From Meghimatium bilineatum (taxonomy: Eukaryota > Mollusca > Gastropoda > Stylommatophora > Philomycidae), in contig CM067310.1 in assembly GCA_034231615.1 (NCBI GenBank), positions 637,501 to 701,500 of the forward strand: DNA of 64,000 nt. Direction: 5' to 3'. Positions 35,301 to 48,000 of this stretch are shown here, in pieces. The translations under genes were made by a program, and so were the position numbers. The notes beneath the pieces are model-generated. The model was not told the DNA's origin. It did no database searches and saw only the letters and a list, made by a program, of their open reading frames with translations. Every line of letters starts with the position of its first letter. Position 1 is the first letter of the stretch.

Positions 35301-38300
35301 TGTTGAGAGGCTCGTACATTTGTTTATCTGCTGTCTATCGTCTAGCCCCAGGTGGATGGTGACATTGCTGGTCCACACTTGTCGTTAAACGTTGTTTTAG
35401 TCCTATTGACAGATGTGCTGCCTCTGTTGTACAATATCAATGTTTGTTCAAAATGTATTTAATCTTATCTATCCATTTCGTTCTTTGTCTGATTATGTAA
35501 TCGGATCGTGTTTCATGTTAGGCTGCACTTTTAGGGGGGTGTCGAGTGTATCATGATAGACTGCACTATTAGGGGGGTGTCGAGTGTATCCCATCTCGTA
35601 GATGTCCAAACCATAATAGTATGGTCTCTCGATATATTTAGTTAGTTTGTTCCTTTCGTACCACAGGCGGTACATATGGCATAGGTTTGGATTCTCCATT
35701 CGTTGCGGTCCGCTACCTGTACTTTTAGTTCTTGTATGCACTTGCAACCTCTCTCGACATATGCAGTAGCCTACATGATATAATGTCAATATTTGAAAAC
35801 AAGTGCTTAAGACATTTGTTAATAATTCATCATACAGAACACGAGAGAAATATATTTGTCCGGCAGCAAATAAACGGTTTTACAGGTTATCAAGTACCAC
35901 TCTTGGCTGGGGTGAAACGGCGTAAACCTGTTTGATTTTGGACACATGTTGTTCGTCCATCATAAGTGATGATGACCATTTGTACCACCCAATTTTAAAA
36001 TTATATTAGAATTATGTCCTTTGTTATGAGTTCGTAAATAACTAATACGTCTTATTCGTGTCTCAAATATCATTGGACAGTTCGAGCATGGAATTACCAC
36101 TGTAGACAGTTTTTGTGTGTCTACCCGTGGCTTTCTAGCAGAGCTCCGCTGTTGAGCTGCTGCATTTCTCCTCTTTTCACAACTCAGCCTTTTTATTTAG
36201 ATCGCCATATAGCTCTATAACTGTATTGTTTTTAAAGTGTTTTATTTTTATCTGCGTTCACTGAAGTTATTACAATGATTACTTCAGATATAAGCGCATT
36301 CCACGCGAGCGCAACAAGAAGAATTACATGGAGTATTAAGTAAGAATTAATGTACTGTGGTAACTTAATGTACGGTAGTAACTTTATATTGTCAGCATCA
36401 AGTGCCGTCTCAGCAACGAAAGTAACCTGGAACAGATCTCTAACATCCCCTGCCTCTTGTCCTGGTGGTGCACTGTTAGACTAATCTGTCCATCTCGTGA
36501 TATTTCTCTCCCACTTGTATCTCTGCCTACCTCTTGCTCGCCTTCCTCCACTCTACCCTCAAGTAAGGTCTTCAACAAGGTGTCGTGTCTTTTACTATGT
36601 CCAAAATATTTTATTTGCTTGATGCATATTTCCTTTAATAATTCTTTCTTCATACGAAATACATGTATTGTAGAATTGCTATAAACACCCCTACACCCGC
36701 TCAATGCCATGTTCAGTATGACAATCCGTGCGTCGCGTCATGGCTGACAACGTGGCTCACACGTGAAATATGCGTTGAAATGTCGCGGTGAACATTAAGA
36801 TTACCTGGTCGATGACCTCCTAATTAGAGGCCAAAGTTCACCGGGTCATGGCCTCGGTTTAATAACAACAACAAAAATACCTGTCAGAAGACATTATAAC
36901 TTGGGGGACAACATAATGCTTATCGCCCACATATTAATGTATATAAAAATAGTTTCAAGATAATAAATACTGGAAATATTAGCCATAAAAATAGAATGAA
37001 TAAGAAGGAATAAAAATGAAGGAAATTTTCCGTATAAGAAAAATCCATAAAATTGAACCTTGGACGTATCACTCTACAATATTGTTCCTCGAATATTTAC
37101 ACAAGGGGGTGTGGGGAATTGGTTGCGTAACCACGTAGATTGCACTTTGAATCTGAATCTTACTTCTACCGAATGAAGTTTCCACGGTCTCATTAATAGC
37201 CCATCACATGAGCTATCATGCAAAACTTAACCAATGGTAGAAGTCATGCATATATAGTGAGACTTTCCTTTTACGGAAACCCCGCGGCACTTCATGTATA
37301 CAATTGTGTCTTACCCTCCCTCGGAGTAGAACTCTTCTAAAAGAATTGCACAAAGCTGAGAGTTGGGGGCATTTTGGGTATGAAATAAAAAAAACAAAAA
37401 CGGTCATACTGTATTATTCCCTTTAGGGAGTTACAGGGAGTATTCAAGTGACGTGTGTGATAAAGTTAGGGAGTTACAGTGAGTATTTGAGTGACTTGTG
37501 TTATGGAGTTACAGTGAGTATTTGAGTGGCTTGTGTGATAAAGTCCGCAAGCCCCTTGCTGTCGCCACATCATATTCAGGGTGAGTTTTCTAATTTACAC
37601 TCTGACAGAAAGAAACCAAGTCCTTACTGGGAATCGAACTCTAAACCTCATAGGTGTGAAACCAATGCACTTCTCGGCCATGCGCTACATATATATTAAA
37701 TAAATCTCTGGAGAAATATTTCCATTGTGCACATCCTGAGAGTTAGGGGCATTCTGGGTATGAAATAAAACACTTGAGAAATCTTTCCGTAGTACAAAAT
37801 GATTTATATTGTCTGTCTGTCTTAGTCGACGATAATCATATTGTCTGTCTGTCTTAGTCGACGATAATCATATTGTCTGTCTGTCTGTCTTAGTCGACGA
37901 TAATCATATCTCAACTGGGATATAGATGTCCGCTGTGTGTTCGACTGTGACTAATGCACGCTATGTGTGCCTGGGATGTTCTACCGCACTCTGAGCATGT
38001 GTGGGAGGAGTCTGTGACATTGAGCAACTATTGCCTTTCTTCTAGCATGTTTCCATTGCGCAGCATCATGTGTTAGGTTCACTGCAGCGCAGCCTCGTGT
38101 GTGAGGTTCTCTGCAGCGCAGCATCATGTGTGAGGTTCGCTGCAGCGCAGCATCGTGTGTGAGGTTCTTTGCAGTTGCTGCACAACTCTTGATTCTTTCA
38201 TCAGCAAACCATTCAAGGTTGTAAGGGGGTGTCACTCTGAAAACATCAACAGAAAAATGTTGTCATGCCTCTCTGTTATCAGTTCATTATTTGAGTGTGG

Positions 38301-41300
38301 AGAATCTTGTCCAGACTTTAATATTATCAATCCATACTTTCCTCTGACTTCTTCTTCCTCCACCCTCAACTGTTCTCTGAAAGATATGTTTGGAAAGAGA
38401 ATCGTGCCTCATCAGATGACCAAAGTACACAAATTTGCGACGCTTCACCACTGCCATGAGATGTTCTTGTTGACCTGCAAGAGTATTATTTTGCTTCTCA
38501 CATTTATGTTAGTTTTATGTTTTGTATTATGTTCTTGATTCTGTGATGCCAGTTCTGTCTTGTGCAGAATTCTCTCTTATAATTTGTGTCTAGCTTGAAG
38601 TGAGTTACTGATGTCTTAAAAGATTTTTAAAATACTTTTTCTGTTCTTCTGCCATGAAGAAACCAGTCTAAAGTTCTCCATATAGCAGCTTATTTGGCAG
38701 ATCTTCCATGATCCTCATCAAAATTTTGTTTATGCTTAAAGATTTAGATCTTTCTGGTATTTTTCCGGCCATGTTATTATCCATAATTCATAGGGATGGT
38801 ACCCACTAGTCCAACAAACTGAGAAATATTTTTTTTAAATTTCCAAACCATCATTCCACAATATCTGTTGTTACTTGCCAGAAAAGATATTTTTGACAAG
38901 AAACGGAAGTTTTTGTTATCAAAACAATTACTACATGAAGATTTAAAGCTTTTGTCATCTCCCACAGACTTAGCATCAAATGTTGCCAGCAGATACTCTC
39001 TAACTAGTCTATTTCATTCAGACCACTTTTCATCTCGCTACATCAGAGATCTGATATAAAAATTCCCTCCTTAGTTTAAACTGTTTATCATATAGTTTAC
39101 AGCTTAACTGCAATAGCTTGTGATTTGATATTTTGTGAACTCAAGGGCCAGCCAGTGTATATAGTAATTTTTAACTAGTCTTGTTGTCCAGTCAAAATGA
39201 GCTTCGTGAGCATATTTTACCTATCCCAATATAAATTGTATATCTTTTTGATGTATATTCTTTTAAATAACCTGTTTCATAATTTATTTGTAAATTTATT
39301 TTTCAGAAATTGTTAAGTAACAGGACAGGAGCCTTTGTGTATATTGTTAACTTGGCTGTTCTATTGTTTCTACCTGCCTGGGTAATTTATGTCTTTCATC
39401 CTGTTATAGGTAAGTCAACAACTTTTCTGACACACCTATTCTTACCTGCCTGGGTCATATATGCTTTTCATAAAGTGATAAGTAAGTACACTGTCCCTTC
39501 TGATACCTGATTATTCTTACCTACCTGCAGTAGCATAGCATCAATAGACACCAAAATGCTCAATGTCCCCACCCATGATTAAACAACTTGTATGACAGAC
39601 ATTGCATCAACAAGAAACACCACCTGTTGATTTAGTGTCATCTGCATATCTCAGGTTGTTTATTATTTTCCCATTGATCTTGAGTCCCAGCATTTCTTCT
39701 ATATTTTTAGCTATTCTCTATGTAGATATTAAATAGGCTTGGTGATAAAATGCATCCTTGTCTTACCCCTCTTCTTATTTCTATGTATGGTGAGTAGCTA
39801 TTTTCACACCTTATTGATGAAGTTTGTTCCCAATATATATTTCTAATCAGTCTGATGTCTTTTCCATCTATGTCTATTTATTAAGAAATTTGATTTTCAT
39901 TTTGGATTCTGTCAAAGGTCTTGCTGCAGTCTATGAAACAAATATAGATACTTCTACATATTTATCTATCAATAGTTGGATACTAAGTTAATATTTATCT
40001 ATCAATAGTTGGATACTAAGTACATATTTATCTATCAATAGTTGGATACTAAGTTAATATTATCTGGTTCCTTGTATTTTCTAAAATTGTATTTCTCTTC
40101 ATTAACCTCAATGTCCATCTTGTTTTTATTTCAATGGTCCTTAAGGAGTCTTGAATGTATATAGCTAATTTTGTTTATTACTTGTACATATGCCTACATA
40201 TTTTGTTATTGTGACAAATTTGTTATAAAACAATTGCGCTGCATAGCTACACATAACATATTATTAAAATACTGAAGACTTTGATTAAAACCATATACTT
40301 GTAAACATAAATGACACATAAACAAGGTTGCTTCAGATGTGACATGCTTCAGATGTGACATGCTTCAGATGTGACATGCTTCAGATGTGACATGCTTCAG
40401 ATGTGACATGCTTCAGATGTGACATGCTTCAGATGTGACATGCTTCAGATGTGACAAGGCTCAATGAATAATATAATATAGAAACATTAAGGATTTATTA
40501 TTAAAGAAAAATCATATTGCAGCAAACGGTTGGAACCAGATCTGCTGTACAAACACATACCCGGTAATTAAACCATAAAATCAAAATGGAGACTAAATGT
40601 AAATGTAATGGAGTCTTTGTGGCTCCATTCTGCGTATCTTTGTCCCTTTCTTGATAACGGCTTTTTGGTATTAATGCCAGTCCTGTATATCGTTAAATGT
40701 AAAACTGCTATTTAACTATTTTTATATTTGTTTTCAGGTATAATGATAAAACCCATAACCCGTTATGGAGACATAAGCACGAGAAGTCCTTCCTCCAAAA
40801 TGGAGACATAAGCATTAGAAGTCCTTCCTTCAAATGCATTTGTCCACAACCATTCAGTCCAGTATAGAAAAATAAAAGCATTCTGCGATGTTGTTAATCC
40901 AGGATTCTCTCTGACTTCCTTTTCTTCTCCCATCCTCATTTGTTCCTTTAGTTTTAGAATAGTGTCTTGGTAGGATCTACATGTCCAGAGCAAACAAGTT
41001 TATGCTGTTAGGGTCAACATGTCCAGAACAAACAAGTTTATGTTGTTAGGATCTACATGTCCAGAGCAAACAAGTTTATGCTGTTAGGGTCGACATGTCC
41101 AGAACAAACAAGTTTATGTTGTTAGGATCTACATGTCCAGAGCAAACAAGTTTATGCTGTTAGGGTCTACATAGTTAGTTAGTCGTCGGATCATCATCAC
41201 TGCAAACTGGACACGTCCATAGTTGCTCCGATCTCTCCCTGAGTGTATCTGCCATTACATTTCTGCTGACAGTACCAGTCCTATGCTGGTTGACCATCAT

Positions 41301-42004
41301 TCTTCTGCGCCCTCCAAAATGTTAACTTCTAGCAACACCGCATTTCAAACCCTGATCTTTAATCCTGGCTATTTAAAATGAATCATCATTCACGTTAGTC
41401 TCACTCTTGCGTGCTATATCTTTTAAGGAGTTAAAAACATCAGCTCGATCCATTGCCCTGTGCCACAATCACACATGACACCAGTTGATCCGCTCTTTCA
41501 CTGCCCCAAACACCCACATGTCCCGGCATGAAAATAAATGTAACCACTTTCAGCCTCGCTTTTCTCAAGGCCTCAATCCACTGTTCGCAAACGAGATCCA
41601 CTTGTACCTTTCTAATCATACTCATAGAGTAGGGTCTACATGTCCAGAGCAAACAAGTTTATGCTGTTAGACTACATGTCCACAGTTAATGAGTTTATGC
41701 TGTTAGACTACATGCCCACAGTTAACAAGTTTATGCCGTTAGAAGAAAGCATGAAAAGTATCCACGTTCTGTCTTGATAAAGTCTACATGTTATGAATAT
41801 TATTTGCATACCTTGTAATCCTCAGTTTTCTCTTTGTTAACACTGGGAACTGTGACTATATGTTTCCTGAAACTCATCTCATATGGGCATGTCAACTACT
41901 GGTGTAGGGAACGCGTCATCTCACAGAAGAAGAGGCGAAGCTCATTTGGGAGCACTCCACAAGGTAGGCCTCTGTGAAGTATTATATGTACCTATGTATA
42001 TCTA

Positions 42005-42093
<89 letters not shown>

Positions 42094-45000
42094 CATTTCG
42101 TTTTTTTACCCAGTTATTTGTTTTATTTGGTAGCTTTTTACCCACAGTTAGTTGTTTTATTTGGTAGCTATTTACCCACAGTTATTTGTTTTACCCACAG
42201 TTACTTGTTTTACCCACAGTTATTTGTTTTACCCACAGTTATTTGTTTTATTTAGTATCTTTTTACCCACAGTTAGTTGTTTTATTTGGTAGCTTTTTAC
42301 CCACAGTTAGTTGTTTTATTTGGTAGCTTTTTACCCACAGTTATTTGTGTTACCCACAGTTACTTGTTTTACCCACAGTTATTTGTTTTACCCACAGTTA
42401 TTTGTTTTACCCACAGTTACTTGTTTTACCCACAATTATTTATTTTACCCACAGTTATTTGTTTATTACAGGAAGCAAAATTGCACATGGAGACAGTACA
42501 GAAAGCAAACAGAAGTATCCAGATAATTTGAATATTAAAGGTAAGCTGTCGTCTATTTGTATAGGTAAGCTTTTTTTGTCTATTTGTAGAAGTAAACTGT
42601 TTGTCTATTTATAGAGGTAAGCTGCTTGTCTATTTGTAGGGGTAAACTGTTTGTCTATTTATAGAGGTAAGCTGTTTGTCTATTTATAGAGGTAAGCTGC
42701 TTGTCTATTTGTAGGGGTAAACTGTTTGTCTATTTATAGAGGTAAGCTGTTTGTCTATTTATAGAGGTAAGCTGCTGTTAAGTACAAAAAAATTGTGACC
42801 TAGTGTAGCTAAAAAAATATGTTCATTTTGCGAAGAGATGACAAAAAGAGGAAACTGTAAAACACTACCTTATTGAGTGCCTTACACTACAAGACATGCA
42901 AAATCGACTGTTACCACCAAACTCCTCCATTACTAACACCCTTTATACATGTATAACACAGCTGAATAAGACATGCATCTACCACCACCTGGCACAGGGA
43001 AGAAAGAGTGAAAGCTCGCAACTTCAGGGATCAGATAAATAAGTCAAGTAATTGCTTAAAAAAAACAGATAACAAAGCTGATTTGAGTATGGCCTCAGAC
43101 GAAACATCAAAAACACCACAAGAATTGTCTGACAGAGGACCCTAATTGAAGTAGCACCTACAAAGACAACCTGACAGAGGAGCCTAATTGAAATAACACC
43201 TGCCAAGGACAACCTGACATAGTATTGGTGATGATGTTCCTCCTTTACATGCAGAGATGAATATGGCATTGAAAAAGTCAAATAAAGTTTTTTTTTTCTT
43301 CTGAGTTTTCAGATGACTGATGTCCAAACCAGACTCTGAGAAATCTGTTGCAGTGTGATCATGACTGAAGCAGGTCATGAGATGTGAGAAAACAGTCTGA
43401 CCATTCCTTTTGTGTTTCTATTTTTCGAATCACCAGCGGTGATCTACTAGTCTATTTATTAGATGACATGAAATTACTTCAGACAGACCCTAGTTACTCT
43501 GTACGTGTCTCTTTGATAAGAACTCATTGACAGAAGTTCAAGTATGTCTCCCATCTTACCTGCAGGACTATCTGTATTGACAGAAGTTCAAGTATGTACA
43601 GGGAATTAACATCTTGCAATTGTCCATTTTTTAAGGGGGCAGGGGATTACTTTTGCAAATGACATTCATAAGGAGATGGTTCCTGTTTACGCTGAGAACT
43701 TTATCTTGTAAAGCTGTGCACAGCTGGGTAAATCAATGAGAACTTTATCTTGTAAAGCTGTGCACAATTGGTTAAATCATTTTTCGTACAGATGCTCATT
43801 CCTTGCTGATGAAGCATGACATGGTCATTCTGTTGAAATTGCAATTGTGCAGTGGGTGGAGAAAAAGATTCGAACTGACGTAAATAAGAGTAGACAGTCT
43901 AACAATCACTATAGGGTGTTTGCATGATTCAACCTACAGCACAATGCACGACTAACTGAAATTCCACAAAGTGTGCTGACTTTGGGTATCCAGAAATCTG
44001 ACTAATGAAAGATTTGTATGTTTAATGTATTATCACACTGATAAATCAATGGGATGAGAGCTTCAGTGTTGCTGGAAATTATGTTGAGACATAAAGGAAT
44101 GATTTCACTCTAAAATTATATAGTTTTCAAATTCGTATTGTACATTTTTATTTTTCCCAGATGTTTGTGACTTCATCTTCTTCAGCGAGCATTCTCAAAC
44201 TCCCACTGGATCTCTCTTGCAGTCATTGTCCTACTATATTTCCAGCAGGATGTAGTCCAGAGATTGGAAATTTTGTCGCCATTTTATTTGCAGCAATGGC
44301 CTAACACACTTGCCGAAGACGGATTGGTTTTCGGTGGGAGTGGTCTGTGATTTACTTATAGACTTTCCCTAATGCACTGTGGGAAGATAATACTTGACAT
44401 CTATTTTTTTCCACAGACCTGGCCTATTTTTTGTGTGCTCCAACTCTTTGTTATGAGTTGAATTTTCCAAGATCGGCACGTATCAGGAAACGATTCTTAG
44501 CCAAGAGACTTCTAGAGATGGTGAGTCTGATTTGATTCTGTCTCCTGAATTATGTTCAATTGTGCAGGTTAAATCATCCTGTGTGTTACCAATGCTCATA
44601 GGAGCATATAAAGTGGTTGGACATAGGGGCATATAAAGAGGTTGGACATGGGGTTTACCTCTCAACCCCATGATTGTCAATGTGATGAAACCTGCTGAAG
44701 ACCTATTTATGTTTTTACTGCTGTTAGTTTATGTTACTCCTTCACATGTAAAGAAGAGCATAACATTTATAAAGGTCAAATTAGGTTTTCTTGTATAGGA
44801 GTCCTCCTCAGATGGTAGACAAGTCCAATCTGACTCCTAGAAACTTGTTGCATTGTGACGAGCAGAAACGCTAACAGTTGAGATAAGGGAAAAGACTCTT
44901 AGAAACTTGTTGCATATCTTATTCTACAACTAATACAGTTTAATCTTAACCCCAGCCTAATCTTAACCCCAGCCTAATCTTAACCCCAATATCTTATTCT

Positions 45001-48000
45001 ACACTAATACAGCCTAATCTTAATCTTAATATTATTAATATGTCCAAAATATTTTATTTGCTTGATCTTTATTTCCTTTAATAATTCTTTCTTCGTATTA
45101 AGTGTTTCTAGAACCTGTTTTCTTCTTTTTTATGGTGTTCTCCCTATTCTTCTATATACCCACATCTCAAAGACATCAATTCTGTCTTCTAATTGTTTGT
45201 TTATTGTCCATGTTTTTGAGCCATATATTAATATAGAATAGATGTAGCATTTTATTATTCTCATTTTTAACTTGTTTGTAATTTGTTTAGATGTTAATAT
45301 TTTCCTCATGTCATTGAATGTACTTTTAGCCATTCCTGTATCTCCTTTTAACTTCTATTTCACATCTGCCATCATTTGTGATTATGTGTCCAAGATATTG
45401 ATAATGTTCTACTTTCTCTCCATGTATGCTTATGTTTAACTCTTGTTCTTCTGTGACGTCGCTGATTGTCATGGTTTTTGTTTGTTTTTTTATATTTATA
45501 TCCAGTCCATATTCATTACTTGATTTATTGACTTGATCTATTATTCTTTGTAGTTCCTGCTCACTTTCTGCTAAAAGAACAGTGTCTTCTGCAAATCTCA
45601 GGTTGTTTATTATTTTCCCATTGATTTTGAGTCCCGACATTTCTTCTATATTTTTAAAGATATTCTCTGTGTAGATATTAAATAAACTTGGTGATAAAAT
45701 ATATTGTTTTACCCCTATTCTTATTTCTATGTATGGTGAGTAGCTTTTTCATACCTTATTGATGCAGTCTGTTCCCAATATATATTTATAATCAGTCTGA
45801 TGTCTTATCCATCTATGCCTATTTCTGGGACTGCAAAAGGTCTTGCATTGCTCACAGAACAAGCATGGAACAAATGTTGGTGAGTGCATTGTTCAAACTT
45901 CTAACCGAAGTAGTGTTGAGACTCAAACTCTGGACACTGCGGGCAATGTAGAGATGGGCGCAAGTCTCTAATGAGACTGCAAACCAAGCCCAACTCAACT
46001 GTCAGCCATTGCCCAACACGGCTCATATAGAGAGAATTGGGTTCTTCCTCTTCAGTGTTCATTCTCAAATTTCAGCAGGATCTCTCTTTTTTGAAGGATC
46101 ATTATCCTACCAGATTTCCAACAGATTATCCTATCAGATTTCCAACAGGATGTAATCCAGAGAATGGAAATGCATTGTGTCACCATTTTATTTATGCCAA
46201 TTGGCAGACAGAATTGAGTTCTGTACCCAAGGACCTACTTCGAAGTTCCTCATCCGAGATTCATATTTTACCTACCTTTTTGGGTAATATACACAATGGC
46301 GAAGAGTCAAAACACACACAGACCATGCCTGGCGATGGATTGGAAGGCTATCTCAAGTGGACACGGCAAGTGTGTGAGAAATGCATAGGTCAAATTCCAG
46401 ACTTTGATACATTTGGCAAAGCAGCACCTCATCTAGGAAGGTATATCAACCCTGAGTCTAATTCGACTGTGATCCCAATACAGTTCATACTGAAGAAATT
46501 AGGTCTAGATCCTAGGGACACAAAGCAAAGGCCTTGCTGTAGTCTATGAAGCAAATATAGATACATATTTTTACTTCTATATATTTATCTATCAATAGTT
46601 GGATAATAAGTATAGATTCTCTTGTTCCTTTGTTTTTTCCTAAAACTGAATTGCTCTTCACCTACCATAGTGTCTATCTTGTTTTTAATTCTTTCATGTA
46701 TTATCTTTAGTATTTTGGTTATATGACTCATTAAGCTTATTGTTCTATATTATGTAGAGTCTACAGAAGCCCTGGGCTTCTTAGGTAGTCGTATGAATAT
46801 TGATGATGTTAGGTCTTTAGGTATGTGGCCTGTTTCATATATCCATGAGATCTGTGAAAATCTATTACTGCCCACAACAGTCTGTGTGGCACATGATAAT
46901 GATGAAAACTTGGTATTTCTTCATTACTAATATACTTGTACATTTCTGATCCAGGTTTTCCTGTCCTGGTTATTGGTGGCCCTGATGCAACAAGTAAGTG
47001 TAAATGTACTTAAATTAGTTCATTAGTTTGATCATAAACAACACTCAGGATTCAAGAAGTTGAATGTTAAAATAGCCCAGGCAAAATTTACAAGATGAGC
47101 ATCCTATGTCAGTTGAATTGAGGAGAGTTCTTATATAATAGAACTAGTTCTGATGTTGTCTTCTTCTTCTGCGTTCAACATCTGCGGGTCATGTTATATT
47201 GCCAGGGCAAAGTTCATTGTCTTCTTGAGTCTAACAGGAACTGAACCAGTACGTTCAACGGCACCCAATCGCATAGCAACCATTGAACACACGTTCTTCC
47301 GTACTTGACTAACCGCATCTCCAAAAAAAGATGCGATTTCATCAAGCCTTTCAAACCGTGCATACAAAGTCACCAGAATGGACTGATCGAGAAAAGGACT
47401 ATTACAACAACAACAAACATCCCGTACAGGTATTGAAATATCCTCAGTAACAACAAACATATAACATAATATCCGTATTAGTTATACAAGGGCCGATAGG
47501 TCTTCTTGTAAACATGGATAACATATATAGACAATACAATTTTGCTTCAAATAATTGTTTATACAAGTAAATATAAGTAGGAAGCCAGAGGACAATTTTT
47601 AAAAAATTCTTGAGTCTAACGGGAACTGAACCAGTCCGTTCAACGGCACCCAATCACCTAGCAACCATTGAACACGCGTTGTATTTCATTGTCTTCTCCA
47701 GGTAAGAGCAACTACCCACAGCTTTTGCCTCAAATCTGTATCCTCTGGCTAGGTCTGCTGTCTTCTGCTATTTGTATATTGGGCAATCCTGAAGTATATG
47801 TTCAGGAGTCTTGGTTACGGAGCCACATGCACATTCATCTGTGTATCAAATCCTCAATAGGTGAAGGTGACCTAACAGTCAACTGATAAAGTGAATCATG
47901 GATAATCGGAACAATAGCAATAAAAAAATGCTGAGAGACAGTAGAGATGTGGTTTTATAGAAGACACATTTTTATGAATGATAAATTCAGGTAATAAGTT

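Larger units (their letters stand above)
45040..46870 (-). pseudogene. LINE with reverse transcriptase, minus, interrupted
   Basis: In - orientation the tail is at the low coordinates: [17 protein letters not shown] at about 45045-45110, [20 protein letters not shown] at 45180-45240, and [20 protein letters not shown] at 45560-45630 (the active-site YADD is FAED). The upstream part continues at 46525-46870, beyond an insertion at 45847-46524. It is the same element as 39600-40165 and 13115-13540. Inactive. Confidence 0.8.

Noticed and set aside
37600..37690. Functional tRNA gene on the minus strand
   Set aside because: Boxes are recognisable, but acceptor and D stems do not pair convincingly. 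A SINE head is more likely.
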